Assembly: GCA_002105175.1 (NCBI GenBank)
Contig: MCGE01000015.1
Span: forward strand, 496,001 to 560,000
Reading direction: 5' to 3'
DNA length: 64,000 nucleotides
Source: Absidia repens
Taxonomy: Eukaryota; Mucoromycota; Mucoromycetes; Mucorales; Cunninghamellaceae
Shown one piece after another: positions 22,225-36,699 of the stretch. The translations under genes were made by a program, and so were the position numbers. Position 1 is the first letter of the stretch. The number at the start of each line of letters is the position of its first letter. The notes beneath the pieces were generated by a model. That model saw nothing but the letters and a program-made list of their open reading frames with translations, was not told where the DNA came from and did no database searches.

Positions 22225-23195
22225 CTAGACCTTGAGTTTGAGCTTGTGTTCCATAGCGGCATGGACATCCAGCATATCTGTTGACAATGCAGGATCTATT
22301 GATTATGAAAGAAATGTGAAGTTGTCAAGGCGCTGATTTCCTAAATAAATCCAATCATCAATTCTTTCTTTCCAGTTCTTACCATTCAAAAAGTCTTCAA
22401 AATCGATGGTTTCGTCTTTGCCTGTGAGAATATCTAAGTGCAAATTTGAGGATGGCAGAACGGGCATACGTTGACGCTATAGGGTGATAATTATAAAAAT
22501 ATAAAAAATAAAGAGGATCAGTCATTTCATGGTTGACTCATTATGCCCTGAGAAACCTTTTGTACCCTATGCCTCCTGAAAAATATCAATATAACATTTG
22601 TTCATATAAGCGCTTACCTTTGATACAATATCATGTTCCATCATCATCTTGATAGGCGCATGAATACCATATGCTTGACGAGCCATATTCAATTTAAGTT
22701 CCCATTGATTATCGTTCCACTGAAGGTGAGTAAAATAAAATAAAAATATTTAATTATGTATCCGACGGGCAATCAGCCCCCACCCCTGTCTCCATTCATA
22801 TACACACACGACGCCATATACTGGATAACAGTTTACCTCGTCCAGGCGTTGTTCGAGAGCATGGCCTGGTAGAACTTCGGATTTATGAGATCTAGTACCG
22901 TAGCGGAGCGTGTCGTGTGATCCAAAATCTGTGTGTGTTGTGTCTAATGTGGATACATTTTTGTCGGATTGAGTGCTGGGAGTAAGTTGGAATGACTAAC
23001 CACGAAGGAAAAAGAAAAAAAAAAAGCAGAAAAAGGTGAATAAGAGTAAATCAAAAATGGTGACCTGAGCAAAAACCATAGGGTACAAACGCAAATCTCG
23101 TTGTCATCTACCATGGTAATTTTTTTTCTTTAAAAGAAAGAATTCATACCAGAAGAACATGGTCAAAAGGTGAAGGGGGTGGGAATACTTACCAT
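22225..23195 (-). CDS. UMP1: proteasome maturation factor Ump1/POMP
   Basis: Chaperone of 20S proteasome assembly that is enclosed in the half-proteasome and degraded on maturation. Five exons (23195-23193, 22995-22837, 22719-22618, 22476-22383, 22295-22225) give 142 aa, matching the roughly 140 aa of POMP. Conserved features: LRYGTRSHKSEVLPGHALEQ, ELKLNMARQAYGIHAPIKMM then MEHDIVSKRQRMPVLPSSNL, and DILTGKDETIDFEDFLND. The first exon is only the ATG, directly followed by GTAAGT; the next exon then starts SFQLTPST in phase. No other in-frame ATG with a good context lies at the start of exon 2, so this is my preferred model. Divergent from GPI11, with 178 bp between start codons. Confidence 0.88.
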
Positions 23196-23373
23196 ATTAT
23201 ATAAAAGGGGAAGACGAGTGGGTTAAGAAAGAATGTCAAACTTGGATTTTCATTACGTTGGCGCCTCGGTGATTCAAAGAAAAAAATGATTTTGCCTGGA
23301 CGGAGTTTTCCCGAAATTTTTTGTTCCCTTTCTCATTTTTGCTTTATCTTCATTCCTACTCTATTTTTCTTAC
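23196..23373. promoter_or_regulatory. shared divergent promoter UMP1 / GPI11
   Basis: 178 bp between divergent start codons. On the UMP1 strand TTTTATATAAT abuts the ATG, so it cannot be a normal upstream TATA box. A GTTGGCGCCTCGG stretch near 23258 contains a GGCGCC palindrome. T/C-rich sequence precedes the GPI11 start. I could not identify a proteasome-associated control element (PACE) by eye. Confidence 0.4.
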
Positions 23374-24330
23374 ATGACATCTATTATCCAACCCTTCTTC
23401 ATCGCACTTGTATCAACTGTCATCAACTACACATGTGTCTTCCGTGCACCATCAACTCATCTCGTTAAAGATCCCATACCAACTTTGGCCACTGCCCTTC
23501 CACTCTTGCTTGTTGGTCATGTCGGTTTACTAGCCATGTCACTCTTGATGAGGCAAAATTTCCGTCTGGTAAGCGACAATACAATCAGCAAGAGGACTAG
23601 ATCTATTCACCTTTTTTTTTTTTTCTTTCCTTATGGTAGTCTATTTTATTCAAGGCCCTCCTCTGCACTATTTTGGTCACTGGCGTTCTGCATGCTATAA
23701 TTGTCCTCTTTGGTGCATCTTTACTAGAGTAAGTTTCTAACAAGGCGCAAAAAAAAACAGTAACAGGCATATATGAATTTTATGTGATGATTGACAAAAT
23801 ATTGTATCAGTAAATATTATAGTACCTTTTTGTTTGCGTCGTTCCTTGCCGTCGTTACTGTTTTGCCTGCGTTCCAATGTCTTGCACCAACTGCAGGATC
23901 TATTTGGGTGAAAATATATTTACAACACTGGTAATGATGTTGCATGAAAAAAAAAAAAATGAAGTTGTTGTCATTTTACTCATTGCCTTCTTCTTTCAAT
24001 AGCCCAACTACCACTAATGAAATATATGCCTATACCCAAGTCATTTGTGCTTTACTAGGATCATGGATTGGTGCTATTGTGCTACCACTAGACTGGGAAC
24101 GGCAATGGCAGGTAAATATTAATACCAGCGATTATTTAGTATTTGTATTTTACTATGCATGATAAACTCACATTTGCTATGCATTAACCTCCCTTCTTTC
24201 TTATGTACTTGGATAGGAATGGCCCATCTCTTGCGTGATCTCTACTTTCCTGGGACATTTTGTCGGTGTTGTTACTGGATTTATATGGTCGTCGCTCAAG
24301 CTCCTCTTTGGCAAGAAGAAAAGCGAATAG
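23374..24330 (+). CDS. GPI11: GPI ethanolamine-phosphate transferase accessory subunit (PIG-F/Gpi11)
   Basis: ER membrane protein that partners with the Gpi13/Gpi7 (PIG-O/PIG-G) enzymes adding ethanolamine phosphate to GPI anchors. Five exons (23374-23568, 23640-23728, 23811-23930, 24003-24111, 24217-24330) give 208 aa, about the family size. It is almost wholly hydrophobic with about six membrane segments. The PIG-F signature is clear near the end: ICALLGSWIGAIVLPLDWER then QWQEWPISC and a last segment with a basic KLLFGKKKSE tail. Introns have GTAAGC, GTAAGT, GTAATG and GTAAAT donors. AATAAA lies near 24464. Confidence 0.87.
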
Positions 24331-24964
24331 ATAGTGCCCGTATTTTGTAGCTCCCACCACATTTCCCTTGAGTTTAATATCAATCTTACTTAGTATTTTT
24401 GTTTTTTAGTTATACACACTATTTTTTTACACCACTCCATATATCCTTGTTCATATGTATCAATAAAGAAAAGAAACCACCAGCTATTATTTTTCACGCA
24501 TCCCATTTATGCTGTATCTTTTTTTATATATACAATATATGTGGTTGACTGGATTATACGAAGAAATCAATGGGCGGGGGAGTGATAATTCATTATACTC
24601 ATAGAAATCTGGTAGGGATGTTTCTATTTGTTTATGTATATTTTGACCACCACGTTACGATATACTATGTATTTTAAGAGGATGTCCCATGGTTGCTTGG
24701 GGCAGTACCAGTATAAAATTTTTTTAACACTCTAATCACCGTCACCAATGGGTGCACATGATTGGCGGAATCAATTTTGCATTTCTCGTCGTTTTAATTT
24801 TCCTCGCAGGCGCTTTTATGGAAAATCATTCTTTTTTGCTTTTTTAATTTTTCGCTCGTCCCGTTTATTTTTCATTTCGCTATACCGTCAGTCTTTATAC
24901 GCCACCAAACACAACGTAATATATCTACCATTTTACTTTACTTATAAATCAATCAATCCTCGCA
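24331..24964. other. intergenic region GPI11 / sirtuin
   Basis: About 0.6 kb. GPI11 3' UTR and poly(A) signal lie on the left, A+T-rich promoter sequence with T/C runs on the right. No gene seen; the frame at 24748-24990 is low-complexity and overlaps the sirtuin start. Confidence 0.5.
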
Positions 24965-26362
24965 ATGAAAGTCAGATTCTCAACTTCTGATCCGCCTGAA
25001 GTAATTGACCCTCATGTGACCGATCTCGCTGCCTGTCTCGCAAGAAGCAAAAGAGCGGTCGTCATCACTGGTGCTGGTATTTCTTGCAATAGTGGCATCC
25101 CTGTAAGTAATATTACTGCGTATTTTTATTTTTCGTCTTGTGCTTCTAGTTGTTGGCGCTTCACTCTGCCATCCAATAGGTTTTTGCACATTGTGACTAT
25201 TAATGGACTACCTATATTGACTCGATGCTCATTTCTTCGTTTTGTTTTGTTTTGTTAGGATTTTCGATCTTCTGATGGTCTTTACAATTTGGTGAAGAAG
25301 AAACACCCTGATGTTGTTTTACGTGGAAAAGAACTTTTTGACGCCATGCTCTTTAAGGATGTACAACAAAAACGGTGCTTCTATACGTTCATGGCGGAAC
25401 TCAAGACACTGATCGGCAACGCCCAACCAACAGCAACACACAACTTTATCAGCGGAATGAAAAACAAGGGTCAATTACTACGATGCTACACGCAAAACAT
25501 TGACTGCCTGGAAAGCAATTTGGACCAACAATTGGTGCAGCTGCATGGCTCTATGGACAAAGTATACTGTACTCTGTGTTCAGCTAGCTATGATTTCTCT
25601 ACTGTATACCAAGATCAATTCCGATCCGGCGAACCACCTTTATGTCCTAAATGCGAAACCAATGGAAATGAACGTCAGCGGCTAGGCAAGCGATCTTTGG
25701 CCATGGGAACTCTACGTCCGGCGGTGGTGCTCTACAACGAAGAACATCCAAACGGTGAATCCATCGGCCTAGCTCAAGCTACGGATATCAAGAAACGGCC
25801 TGATCTGCTGATTGTCATGGGTACTTCTCTCAAGATTATTGCGCTCAAGAAATTCATCAAACAAATGGCGAAGTCGATACACACGAACCATCCTCGTACC
25901 GGCTGTGTCATCTTTGTCAACAAGACGAAACCAACAAAGGAATGGGACTCGGTGTTTGATTATCAAGTGATGGGGGATGCTGATACCTGGGTTGGCCTAA
26001 CGGAAGAAAAATTGATGGATACCAAAGCGCTGGCCGCCGCCAAGGTTCGTTTACGCTTGGCTATCAAACGTCAAAGCGAAGAAGATGAAGAGGACGAAGT
26101 GGATCAGGACAAGGAAAATATAGACATCATCACAACAACAACAACAGCAACAACAACAGTCACCAAAGGACGAAAACGGTCATCGCCAACATCTTCTACT
26201 ATGACTACCTCCTCCTCTACTAAAATCACCATCAAACGATCTGACTCCTTTAGAACATCATCATCGTCATCACCAGAAACTGCGACCGTCAAAAAACAGC
26301 CTCTCATGGACAGTCTGGATGAATGGATTGGAAAATCAAAGAAAAGAGGCAAAACATCGTAA
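24965..26362 (+). CDS. Hst3/Hst4-type NAD-dependent histone deacetylase
   Basis: Nuclear sirtuin of the class that in yeasts removes H3K56 acetylation. Two exons (24965-25102, 25259-26362) give 413 aa. NAD-binding GAGISCNSGIPDFRSSDGLY spans the intron (residues 36-55). YTQNID (123-128) and catalytic H142 in QLHGS follow. The zinc site is C150/C153 and C175/C178. The GTLRPAVVLYNE and VMGTSLKI motifs fit the Hst3/4 branch, as does the short insert after the zinc site. The C-terminal ~100 residues are a Thr/Ser-rich tail with basic clusters (KGRKRSS, KSKKRGK), probably nuclear localisation. The tail includes an acidic EEDEEDEVDQD stretch. Assignment to Hst3/4 rather than Sir2/Hst1 rests on GISCNSGIPDFRSSDG, and is moderately firm. 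Confidence 0.88.
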
Positions 26363-28412
26363 TTAGAGCGTGATTAGTTAGATTATTGCTTTTACTCCCA
26401 TATCCTCCTCCACATTCACACTCACATCTCCCTCTTTCTCCTTCTTACTCAATCATTGGTAGTGTCTTTTTTTCTTTTTTTTTTTTTTTGCTATATATCT
26501 TTTACTCTAATTACAAAGCAAAATAAAAAATTTACAAATCAAAATAAAATGTCTCCTGTTTTATGTTTACTTTTTTTTTTTTTTTTGATGACCATTTTTG
26601 TTTTGATCAATATGGATCTGCGGGTCTCTGAATATGGAGGATTTTATTTTTGTTTTTTGTTTTTTTTAATTGCCAACGTTGTAATTTCTGTTTTTGTGTG
26701 TGTTTGTGTGGCATGGACTGTGATCATCGTCATAAATAAAATGAAGGGCATCAGATGATATTTTAGGTCAGGGCTGGCAACATGTCATTTATATATATAC
26801 AGTATAAACAACAGTTGTTTACATTTTGATGGTGACACAAAGAGTGATGCATGTAGTGCCCATCTCTGTCTTTATTTTATGGGTTCAGGCAAGGCCCTAA
26901 AAAGGAAACTACCGAAAGCCATTCCAGCATTATTATTTTTTACACTGTTTGATATTTATTTTATGCACAGTATCACACTGTAATTCCAAACGGTATAGAA
27001 TATATTAATGAGCGAGTTTGTAAAGAAAGAGTGTACAAGTGATGTAGTCTAAGTTGATTAATATCAATGGTGGCGCGGAAATAGGGCCACGTTTCATATG
27101 AGGTGAGGAAGTTCGTAATAGGTAAGCTAGAAAACAGTGTAAGCAGCTCTATAAAAGCGGATACACACATAGCAAAATCTATATTCACATATATGATTAA
27201 TTGAGGAGGAATAGGGCCATCTTTGATAGTAAGTAACTTGAGACTGTCAACTAATCCGTACAGTGCGAGGGATAAAGTAGTCATAGTGAATGAATTATAT
27301 AGCAAGTGTTAGGTAGAACACTCAATAAATAACTACATAAAAGATATTATTTATGATACAATGGGTCAGAGAATGATGGATATGTAGAAAATTGTATTTT
27401 ATTGAAGTCTGATATACACACAAACTAAAGACAACGGTAGGATGTTCATTGTAACAAGAGATTCTACTATTGGAGGTAACATGAGGGAGACTGAAATGAG
27501 AACTGAAGAATGGTCAACGCTAATCTATTGGGACAACTGTAAAAAGGGGGGAGGAGCAACTATACTGTACAAGCACTGACAATGACTAAAAGGATTTTTT
27601 ATATATTTATTGAAACACAACATTGGTCAACGCTCATCAAAAAGGCTGACGGTAAATAGAGATCCCTTGTACAAAATATGAAAGAGTCTAATGGGACATT
27701 TTTTCATTGGAGGATGTAGAACGCGACATACTTTATTCAGATATAGATATAAACTATGGTCAAACTGACATTAAACTAAGCTGATGGAGGCTCCAAAAAG
27801 CCAACTGAAAGAAGATGGTCCCAAATCCTGAATCTAAAATGAAAGGGTTTCCCCATGTATCTTGTAATCCCTGAGCGGAGTACCCTTCTAAACTAGTCCT
27901 AACACTAATCTAAGATCAACATGATCGCAAAAAAGCCACAATGGTGAAGGATAAAGAAAGAGAAAAAAAGAAAAGGGAGAGAGCGAAAAAAAGTTTACAG
28001 TTTCATCATGGGTTTATCCACGTGTGCGGGATTTGAAATGCATTTTTTTTAAGTGGACGTGCTGTTGGTGTCCATAAGCCAGAAACAATCAAGTTCAAAC
28101 GCCAAAACAAAAACACCCCAAATCGTATACCTTTGGTCCTTTTCATTTTAAGCTTATATAACATGGCTGAACGTTGAGTTTTCAAGTAGGTAAATATATA
28201 TCTTCCGGGTTTTCCGGTGAAGCCTGATATTTTTATGTTTATATATTTGTGTGAACAATAAATCGTAAGAGGAAAAAATGGCAAAATAACGTACAACACA
28301 ACAATATGGAAATATAGTAAAAAATAAGCTTTATTCAGTTTGACATCAAAGTAACCTATTAAAATATAATACTATACTAAACTAAGTGTAAGTGAAGAAA
28401 AAGGGGTCTAAT
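26363..28412. other. intergenic region holding 0.7-kb element copy 2
   Basis: About 2 kb. Open frames at 26456-26758 and 26973-27305 are low-complexity or unrecognisable, and I do not call them genes. The 27355-28040 segment is a dispersed element. The remainder includes A+T-rich DNA and TTTATT motifs near 28330 that could polyadenylate the minus-strand transporter. Confidence 0.55.
27355..28040 (-). repeat. dispersed 0.7-kb element, copy 2
   Basis: Reverse-oriented copy. The CACGTG box (28019-28024, in AAATCCCGCACACGTGG on the minus strand) is followed by GGACTAGTTTAGAAGGGTAC, the GGGATTACAAGATACATGGG core, TTTCATTTTAGATTCAGGAT and a TGAATAAAGTATG-type signal. Downstream blocks (TTGTACAAGGGATCT, GTTACAATGAACATCC) match the other copies. 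Confidence 0.75.
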
Positions 28413-30463
28413 CTAGTGAGTATCATTCTTGTATGCATCTTGATCGACTGTAGTGGCACCATAATTTCCAACTTGGTCATGAGAGTCCAACCCCATTAAA
28501 GAAACATCGTATCCATTATCGCGCAAGTACTGCTTGAATGCAATATCTTCTCTTTCCAAGTCAATTGAGTCGATTTCTTGAAATGCAAACCAAGCAAAGC
28601 AACCTGTCACAATGGCAATACAGCTTCCCACCAAGAATGGCGCACGCAGACCAAGGGTTTCCTTCATTTGACCAAACGCCACCGTCCCCACCGTCGCTCC
28701 AATCTTACCAAAAGCCGCCGCAATACCATATCCTGTCCCCCTGATCGATACTGAGAAGGATTCCACGCTTAGTAGTCCAATGGTATTTCCGGGACCCATT
28801 TCCGCTAATGCCAAGTATATACCGTACATCACCACAAAGAGAGGGAAACACGATTTCGTCAGCCAGTCAAAGGTAATTCCAAGCAAGATGCCCACCACGC
28901 CAAGAGAGATAAGCCCCAGCGTCAATGTTTGCCGTCTACCGATCCTGTCGACCAAAAATGCACCCGTGAGGCAACCAGGTAAATACAGTGAGTATAAAAG
29001 GATATTCCATGCAGATGTGATGATCATAGGCTGACCTTCTGAGACTTGATTGATGATCACCGACGAATAGAGCGAGGATGGGTAGCTGATAAAATCATAC
29101 ACAAACCACGTAAAGGACACCGCAAACAATCGTTTCCAATACCGTTTAAAGATCAATAGATAGGGCACTTTTTTCTTCATGGCCATTTTCTTGTATCGAT
29201 CGGATTCAGTCATCTTCAATCGGACTAACAAAAATATCCCAATGCATTAAAAAAAATGAAAAAAGAACCAATAAGACGGCGTTTGTTGTTGGTTTTGGTT
29301 TTGTAGGGAGAATTGGTGGTGACTTACTATATAATACGGCGAGCGGTGGGATAATTCCAATACCAAGACATAAACGCCACACTGGTTCCAGATTGTTTTC
29401 GGTAAAGATGGCAAGAAGAATCACCGGCATAAGAGCAGCAAGCACATAGCCAAGGTCAATGACGAAATTGGTTACCAGGACAAAGAGCATACCACGGTTC
29501 TTGCTAGATATTTCATCCTATTGTTAAAAATAAAAAAGGCGCAGATAAGTAAGTATCCAAGCAAAATCCATTGATTATATATTTACCGCAGATTCACCAG
29601 CTGATACAGAACTACATGGAAATTCTGCCCCAATTCCGATCCCTACAACAGAGAAGAAAACAAGCACCTCGTTTGTCAATATATTCGAATCCCTGGTTTT
29701 GTTTTAATTTATATATTTTACCCAAAATGCCTCGAGCAATGGTCATCATCCAAAGCAAACCTTCCGGTGTGGTACCATAGGATCCCGCAGACAATGCCCC
29801 ACCAATGATGACGAAAAGAGCAGCACCGATGAGCCCGGGTTTTCGGCCAAACCGATCAACAAAGAAGCCAAATCCCTAGACAAAGCCAACCAAAAAAAAA
29901 AAGGTCATGTGATATCACGTTAGAGCAAAGGGTATATTCATGATGAGTTTGGTACAACGTAGTGATAGGGCTGACTTTTTTTTCTGTACAACTTGCACAA
30001 AACGCCCCCTCCGTCCTTGCCCCCTTTCTTCCCCCACCCCACCCCCTCTAGTCAACACTACTTGCATACAGTATGCCACTTCTCCCCCCCTCCATATTTT
30101 TTTTCTTACCAATTGCCCAAAAACACAGCCTACAAAGAGCGAATACGATAGCCTTGAAGACACCGTTGTATTGAAGATATTATGGCCATAGATATTCCCC
30201 AGCGCCAAATTGATAAAACTAATGATAGAAGCTTGATAACCATCAGACAATAATCCTAAGGCTCTAAAGGCCATGGTAAAGAAAGAGCCTGCTTTTGAAT
30301 TCTTCTTCTTGCCTTTTGACTTGCTATCATCTGACACGGACCCAACTTCGTCAATGGTATCGAGGTAATCGTCCGTATCAGTCGTTCGTGCTGCTGTATA
30401 ATCTTGATTTCTAGATCGTGGCTGTGGTGAGGTTTTGGTTGTTGCTGTTGTAGAGATATCCAT
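28413..30463 (-). CDS. MFS transporter of the phosphate/glycerophosphodiester (Pho84/Git1) type
   Basis: Plasma-membrane proton symporter of the major facilitator superfamily; relatives import phosphate or glycerophosphoinositol. Five exons (30463-30110, 29875-29722, 29642-29587, 29517-29328, 29224-28413) give 521 aa with about 12 membrane segments. The N-terminal tail (about 75 aa) is charged. TM1 starts FRALGLLSDGYQASIISFIN, with the D of the family GxxxDxY pattern. The loop 2-3 MFS motif is GFFVDRFGRKPG. TM4-5 has GIGIGAEFPCSSVSAGESA, like the GGDYPLS region of phosphate permeases. The second half repeats DRIGRRQTLTLG. The substrate cannot be read from the sequence. The start was chosen at the MDISTT methionine; an upstream in-frame ATG adds 22 residues. 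Confidence 0.85.
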
Positions 30464-31043
30464 GTTGTATATTATAATATAGTTTATATTTGTAGTGATA
30501 GGAGACGGATTTGCTTTTTTTTTTTCCAAAAGTAACAGTCAAATAAATTCACAAATAAACAAATAATCAAACAGGCACACTTTTTTGAGAAGAGATGCGG
30601 GTAAAAAAAATAAAATAAAAAATAAAGTGGAAAAGAGAAGTGTTAAAATTTGAAATTGGGTTGGACCGCAAGTTTTATAAAAAAAATCATCGTTCAATCC
30701 CCGCCGGCATTGGTCGGAATTTCAATGCGAGCCACCCAAAAAGCAAAGAGTCATGCTGTGCCGTGATGACCTACTATGGAACTCGATGACCATTGTTGAT
30801 CAGTCATTTCTTTTATTTATTTATTAAAAAAAGTTGATCATATGCATAAAATATCCAAAAAAAAAATAATATTGAAAGGGTTTTTTTTATTAAGAAAAAA
30901 AAGAGAAATCAAATGGCTAGTGTTATTTTTCAACATGGCAGAAGCAAAATCAAAAAAAAGTGCCTTCAACCCGTCACATCGTGCAGTGATGATTTCATCC
31001 TATTGGTCCATTCATCGACCCACATTCAGCTCAACCCTTTGCC

Positions 31044-31074
<31 letters not shown>

Positions 31075-31291
31075 TGAAGACATAACTGTTGAAGATCATT
31101 AAAAATACATTTTTTTTTTTATTTGAGTATGATAAAATGGGCAAGAGAGTAAAAAAAAAAAAGAATAATAATAATAATAGTAAAAAACAAAGCAAAAGGA
31201 CTAAACTATAGGGGCTAATAAGATAATAGAGAATATCAAATATAACTGTATATATATGCAGAAAGCCAAGTCAATCAATCATTCAAATCAA
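30464..31291. other. intergenic region transporter / MYST gene
   Basis: About 0.8 kb: the transporter promoter on the left and the 3' side of the MYST gene on the right. It contains A-rich tracts including a 31-nt A run near 31042-31072. No gene seen. Confidence 0.5.
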
Positions 31292-34161
<2,870 letters not shown>

Positions 34162-34767
34162 TGAAGAAAGAGTAGGTAAATAGACAAGTAGAGGTATTCA
34201 GCAGAAAAGATCGCTATTGCTGTTGTCTGGGCAAAAGGATGGATCGTTGTAAGAAAGAAAAAAAAAAAAAAAAAAAGGCGTTCCCACTTTTTTCTCCGCT
34301 GCGAAGACAATAATAAACAAAAAGAAAAGGACACGACCTGATTTAATCCCCGATTTGTATTCGGGTGTGTGGGTGAGCCATCAATTTATAAATGAAATAA
34401 TAAAGTCAATAACAGTTATGAAAATCCATTGTGATTGACTTTTTTTTTATGATGAATCGGTAGGCTAGTACTGAATATATAATACATGCACTACGACGCA
34501 TGCTTGCCACACGATTCGTTTAGCGGCATTTAAATCTTATCCAGTGGAAGGATTTTCCCCACACATCTGTCAAAACGTCTTTTAATTTTTCCGTAGTTGA
34601 GTGACATATGCGTATGTATCCTATAATGTCAGGGTCAAAAAAACAAAATAATATGCATTCGTCATCTTTCTAAACTTCGCAATTAATGAGAACCATAATA
34701 AAAATATATTGTATGGGTTTATATAGAAGGCAGTTTATTCGTAAAATTAAAAACAACAACAACTAAA
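34162..34767. other. intergenic region NTA1 / MYST
   Basis: The MYST promoter lies at the left and the NTA1 3' end at the right (TTTATT at about 34734). About 0.6 kb of A+T-rich sequence with an A run at 34258-34276. No gene seen. Confidence 0.5.
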
Positions 34768-36102
34768 CTAGGTATCTACAACTAGTACACCTTCTTCATC
34801 ACCCTTCAAGTGATCCAAAAGTTGCACCTTTTCAGAATGAGACAAATCCATCACTGCACTTCCACCGGCATAAGTTGATCCTACACAAGAAAAGAAAAAA
34901 AAAAGATGTAAAGCGTTAGATTCACAGGCCACCTTCCCGTATAGTGCTTTGATCCGAACTTGCCTCTTTCAAAACCGATACGATTGCACGCCACAAATAC
35001 AGTATGATGTTCTTCACCTTCCTCGACCGATTGTCTCATCAAAGGCAAGAGTCGCACAGCCCAGTAATTGATAGTATCCATCACGGTATCGCTATTTTTG
35101 CTCGTATCCTCCTTGCTTTTGCTTTTCAACCATGCCATACTACAAAGGATAATGTTCGTTTTCGCGTTCGAGTGATAGTGGCCAAACTCGAAGTCGTAAA
35201 AGTCAGCTTTGAATTGATAGGGATTGATGTCCATACAAATAGCAAGACCAACCTAACAATGAATCAGTGTGAGTGTAATCTTGAAGTATATCTATATATC
35301 AATTGTTATGTGTGGTCGTTGCTTCATACCTTGCCTAATTCAGGAATGTCAATAGTTTCAAAGCCTGGCCCTTCACTTGCCCAATTTTCGTCAGTCTCGT
35401 AAAGGAAAGCCTTACGATAAGTCTTCACCAATTCGCCTTGTCGATTGACGAAACATTGGCTATTGTATCGAATCAATTCCTCGCCATCCACTAAATATAA
35501 TTGTTAACAGCAAAAATATATTAGTAACCATGGTAAAATATTGCTTTTTTTCGACCTTACCGTATTTTTCGGGGTATCCTACTACAACGAAACAAGACAA
35601 TCGCGTAGCTAAATTCAAGACACATACAAAATGCTCAATACCAGAAGTCATTGTAGCCATTATTTTTATTCAATGTATTTACCTTGCTTCTTCGCCCACG
35701 ATACCGATGGTCCTGTGCAGGTGTCCTCCAGATAAGGTTCTATTTCGTCTATGGATTCAAAGACATACCCTAAGAACAATAGTATATAGCAAACAAGTTT
35801 CAATAAATTTTCTACAGTTAACAAACATAACTGTCATCATCAATAAACACTTTTCTTTACCAGTAAAGGCCAGTTCAGGTAAAACAAGAATATCAATATC
35901 GCCAGGTTGATATCTATAATAAAAGAGTAGGATGAATATTCGTCCACACCACTTGCGTGAAAATGATATTACCGATCGAGCATTTGGTCAGCCTTCGTCA
36001 TATTGACTTCACGTTGGCCCCATTTTGGTTCAATCTGACAGCAAGCTATAAATATGAGTAAGTGAAAAAGTAATAGAAAAGGGTAACAGTACCTATTTTC
36101 AT
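34768..36102 (-). CDS. NTA1: protein N-terminal amidase (Nta1-type nitrilase)
   Basis: Deamidates N-terminal Asn/Gln, feeding the Arg/N-degron pathway. Eight exons (36102-36093, 36045-35973, 35913-35861, 35769-35683, 35608-35561, 35490-35330, 35252-34964, 34880-34768) give 277 aa. The nitrilase triad is visible: E41 in LVLPELAFTGYVF, K117 in KTYRKAFLYETDENW and C150 in VGLAICMDINPY. The DENW and MDINPYQF blocks favour Nta1 over other nitrilases. It is shorter than the 457-aa yeast protein. The first exon codes only MKI plus one base, restoring the family N-terminus MKIACCQIEPKWG. The last intron (34963-34881) starts GCAAGT, a GC-AG intron with AG on the exon side. Confidence 0.85.
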
Positions 36103-36339
36103 TCACGCCTGTTTTTATTTTTAAAGAGATAAAGAGTAAAGGGGGACAAGCCAAAAAAAAAAATGGAATTGGAAATTAAATGGCCGACCTCTGACACTGT
36201 TTGATGGTTTTCCTGAGAAAAAAAAAAGTGACGGGTTTGCATTGACGAAGAAAAAAACTTCACCAATCCTTTTTATTCTTCCTCACGTTTCAAACACTGC
36301 ATCAGAAAAAAAAAAAAGATATAAAAGGAGGAAAAAGCC
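36103..36339. promoter_or_regulatory. divergent region NTA1 / small ORF
   Basis: 237 bp between the NTA1 start and the next plus-strand ATG. GATATAAAAGG at about 36318-36328 looks like a TATA box directed rightwards. Its closeness to the ATG at 36340 suggests that translation may start at a later ATG. Confidence 0.4.
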
Positions 36340-36699
36340 ATGTATTACGAACTTCTTTCAACAATAAAAAAATACAATTCTATTATGCGTCAAACAAGCC
36401 AATCAGATAAGATGTCACAACAACGAAAAAGAACAAACAGCGCAAACTATGACCGATATTCTGGACCGATGGTGAATATGAGTTATGTAGATCAGTGCGC
36501 TAGCCGTGATAAGAACCAACATTTGCCTCAAAATGAAAGAGCCGATCATTGGGAACCATTAGGACTGGATCATCAATCAGGCTATTCATATTTGTACCAA
36601 CATAGTGGGTACGAATGCGAAGAAAGAGATCAAGAAAGACACCAACACCAACAGGAACCTGCCACTGATCAAATGAACAAGCGACAAATTCTAGATTGA
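36340..36699 (+). CDS. small hypothetical hydrophilic protein
   Basis: Uninterrupted 119-codon frame, Gln/Tyr/His-rich and highly polar (SQQRKRTNSANYDRYSG, YECEERDQERHQHQQEP), with no hydrophobic segment and no domain I know. The upstream TATA-like box and an AATAAA about 12 nt after the stop (36712) support a transcribed unit. Given the TATA spacing, the ATG at 36385 (MRQTSQSDKM) could be the true start, giving 104 aa. Its composition is not the low-complexity Phe/Lys of shadow frames. It may still be spurious. Confidence 0.45.
   Translation: MYYELLSTIKKYNSIMRQTSQSDKMSQQRKRTNSANYDRYSGPMVNMSYVDQCASRDKNQHLPQNERADHWEPLGLDHQSGYSYLYQHSGYECEERDQERHQHQQEPATDQMNKRQILD

Noticed and set aside
26456..26758. 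100-codon hydrophobic frame after the sirtuin gene
   Set aside because: Driven by T-rich low complexity (Phe/Val runs) in the 3' region, with no start context or homology.
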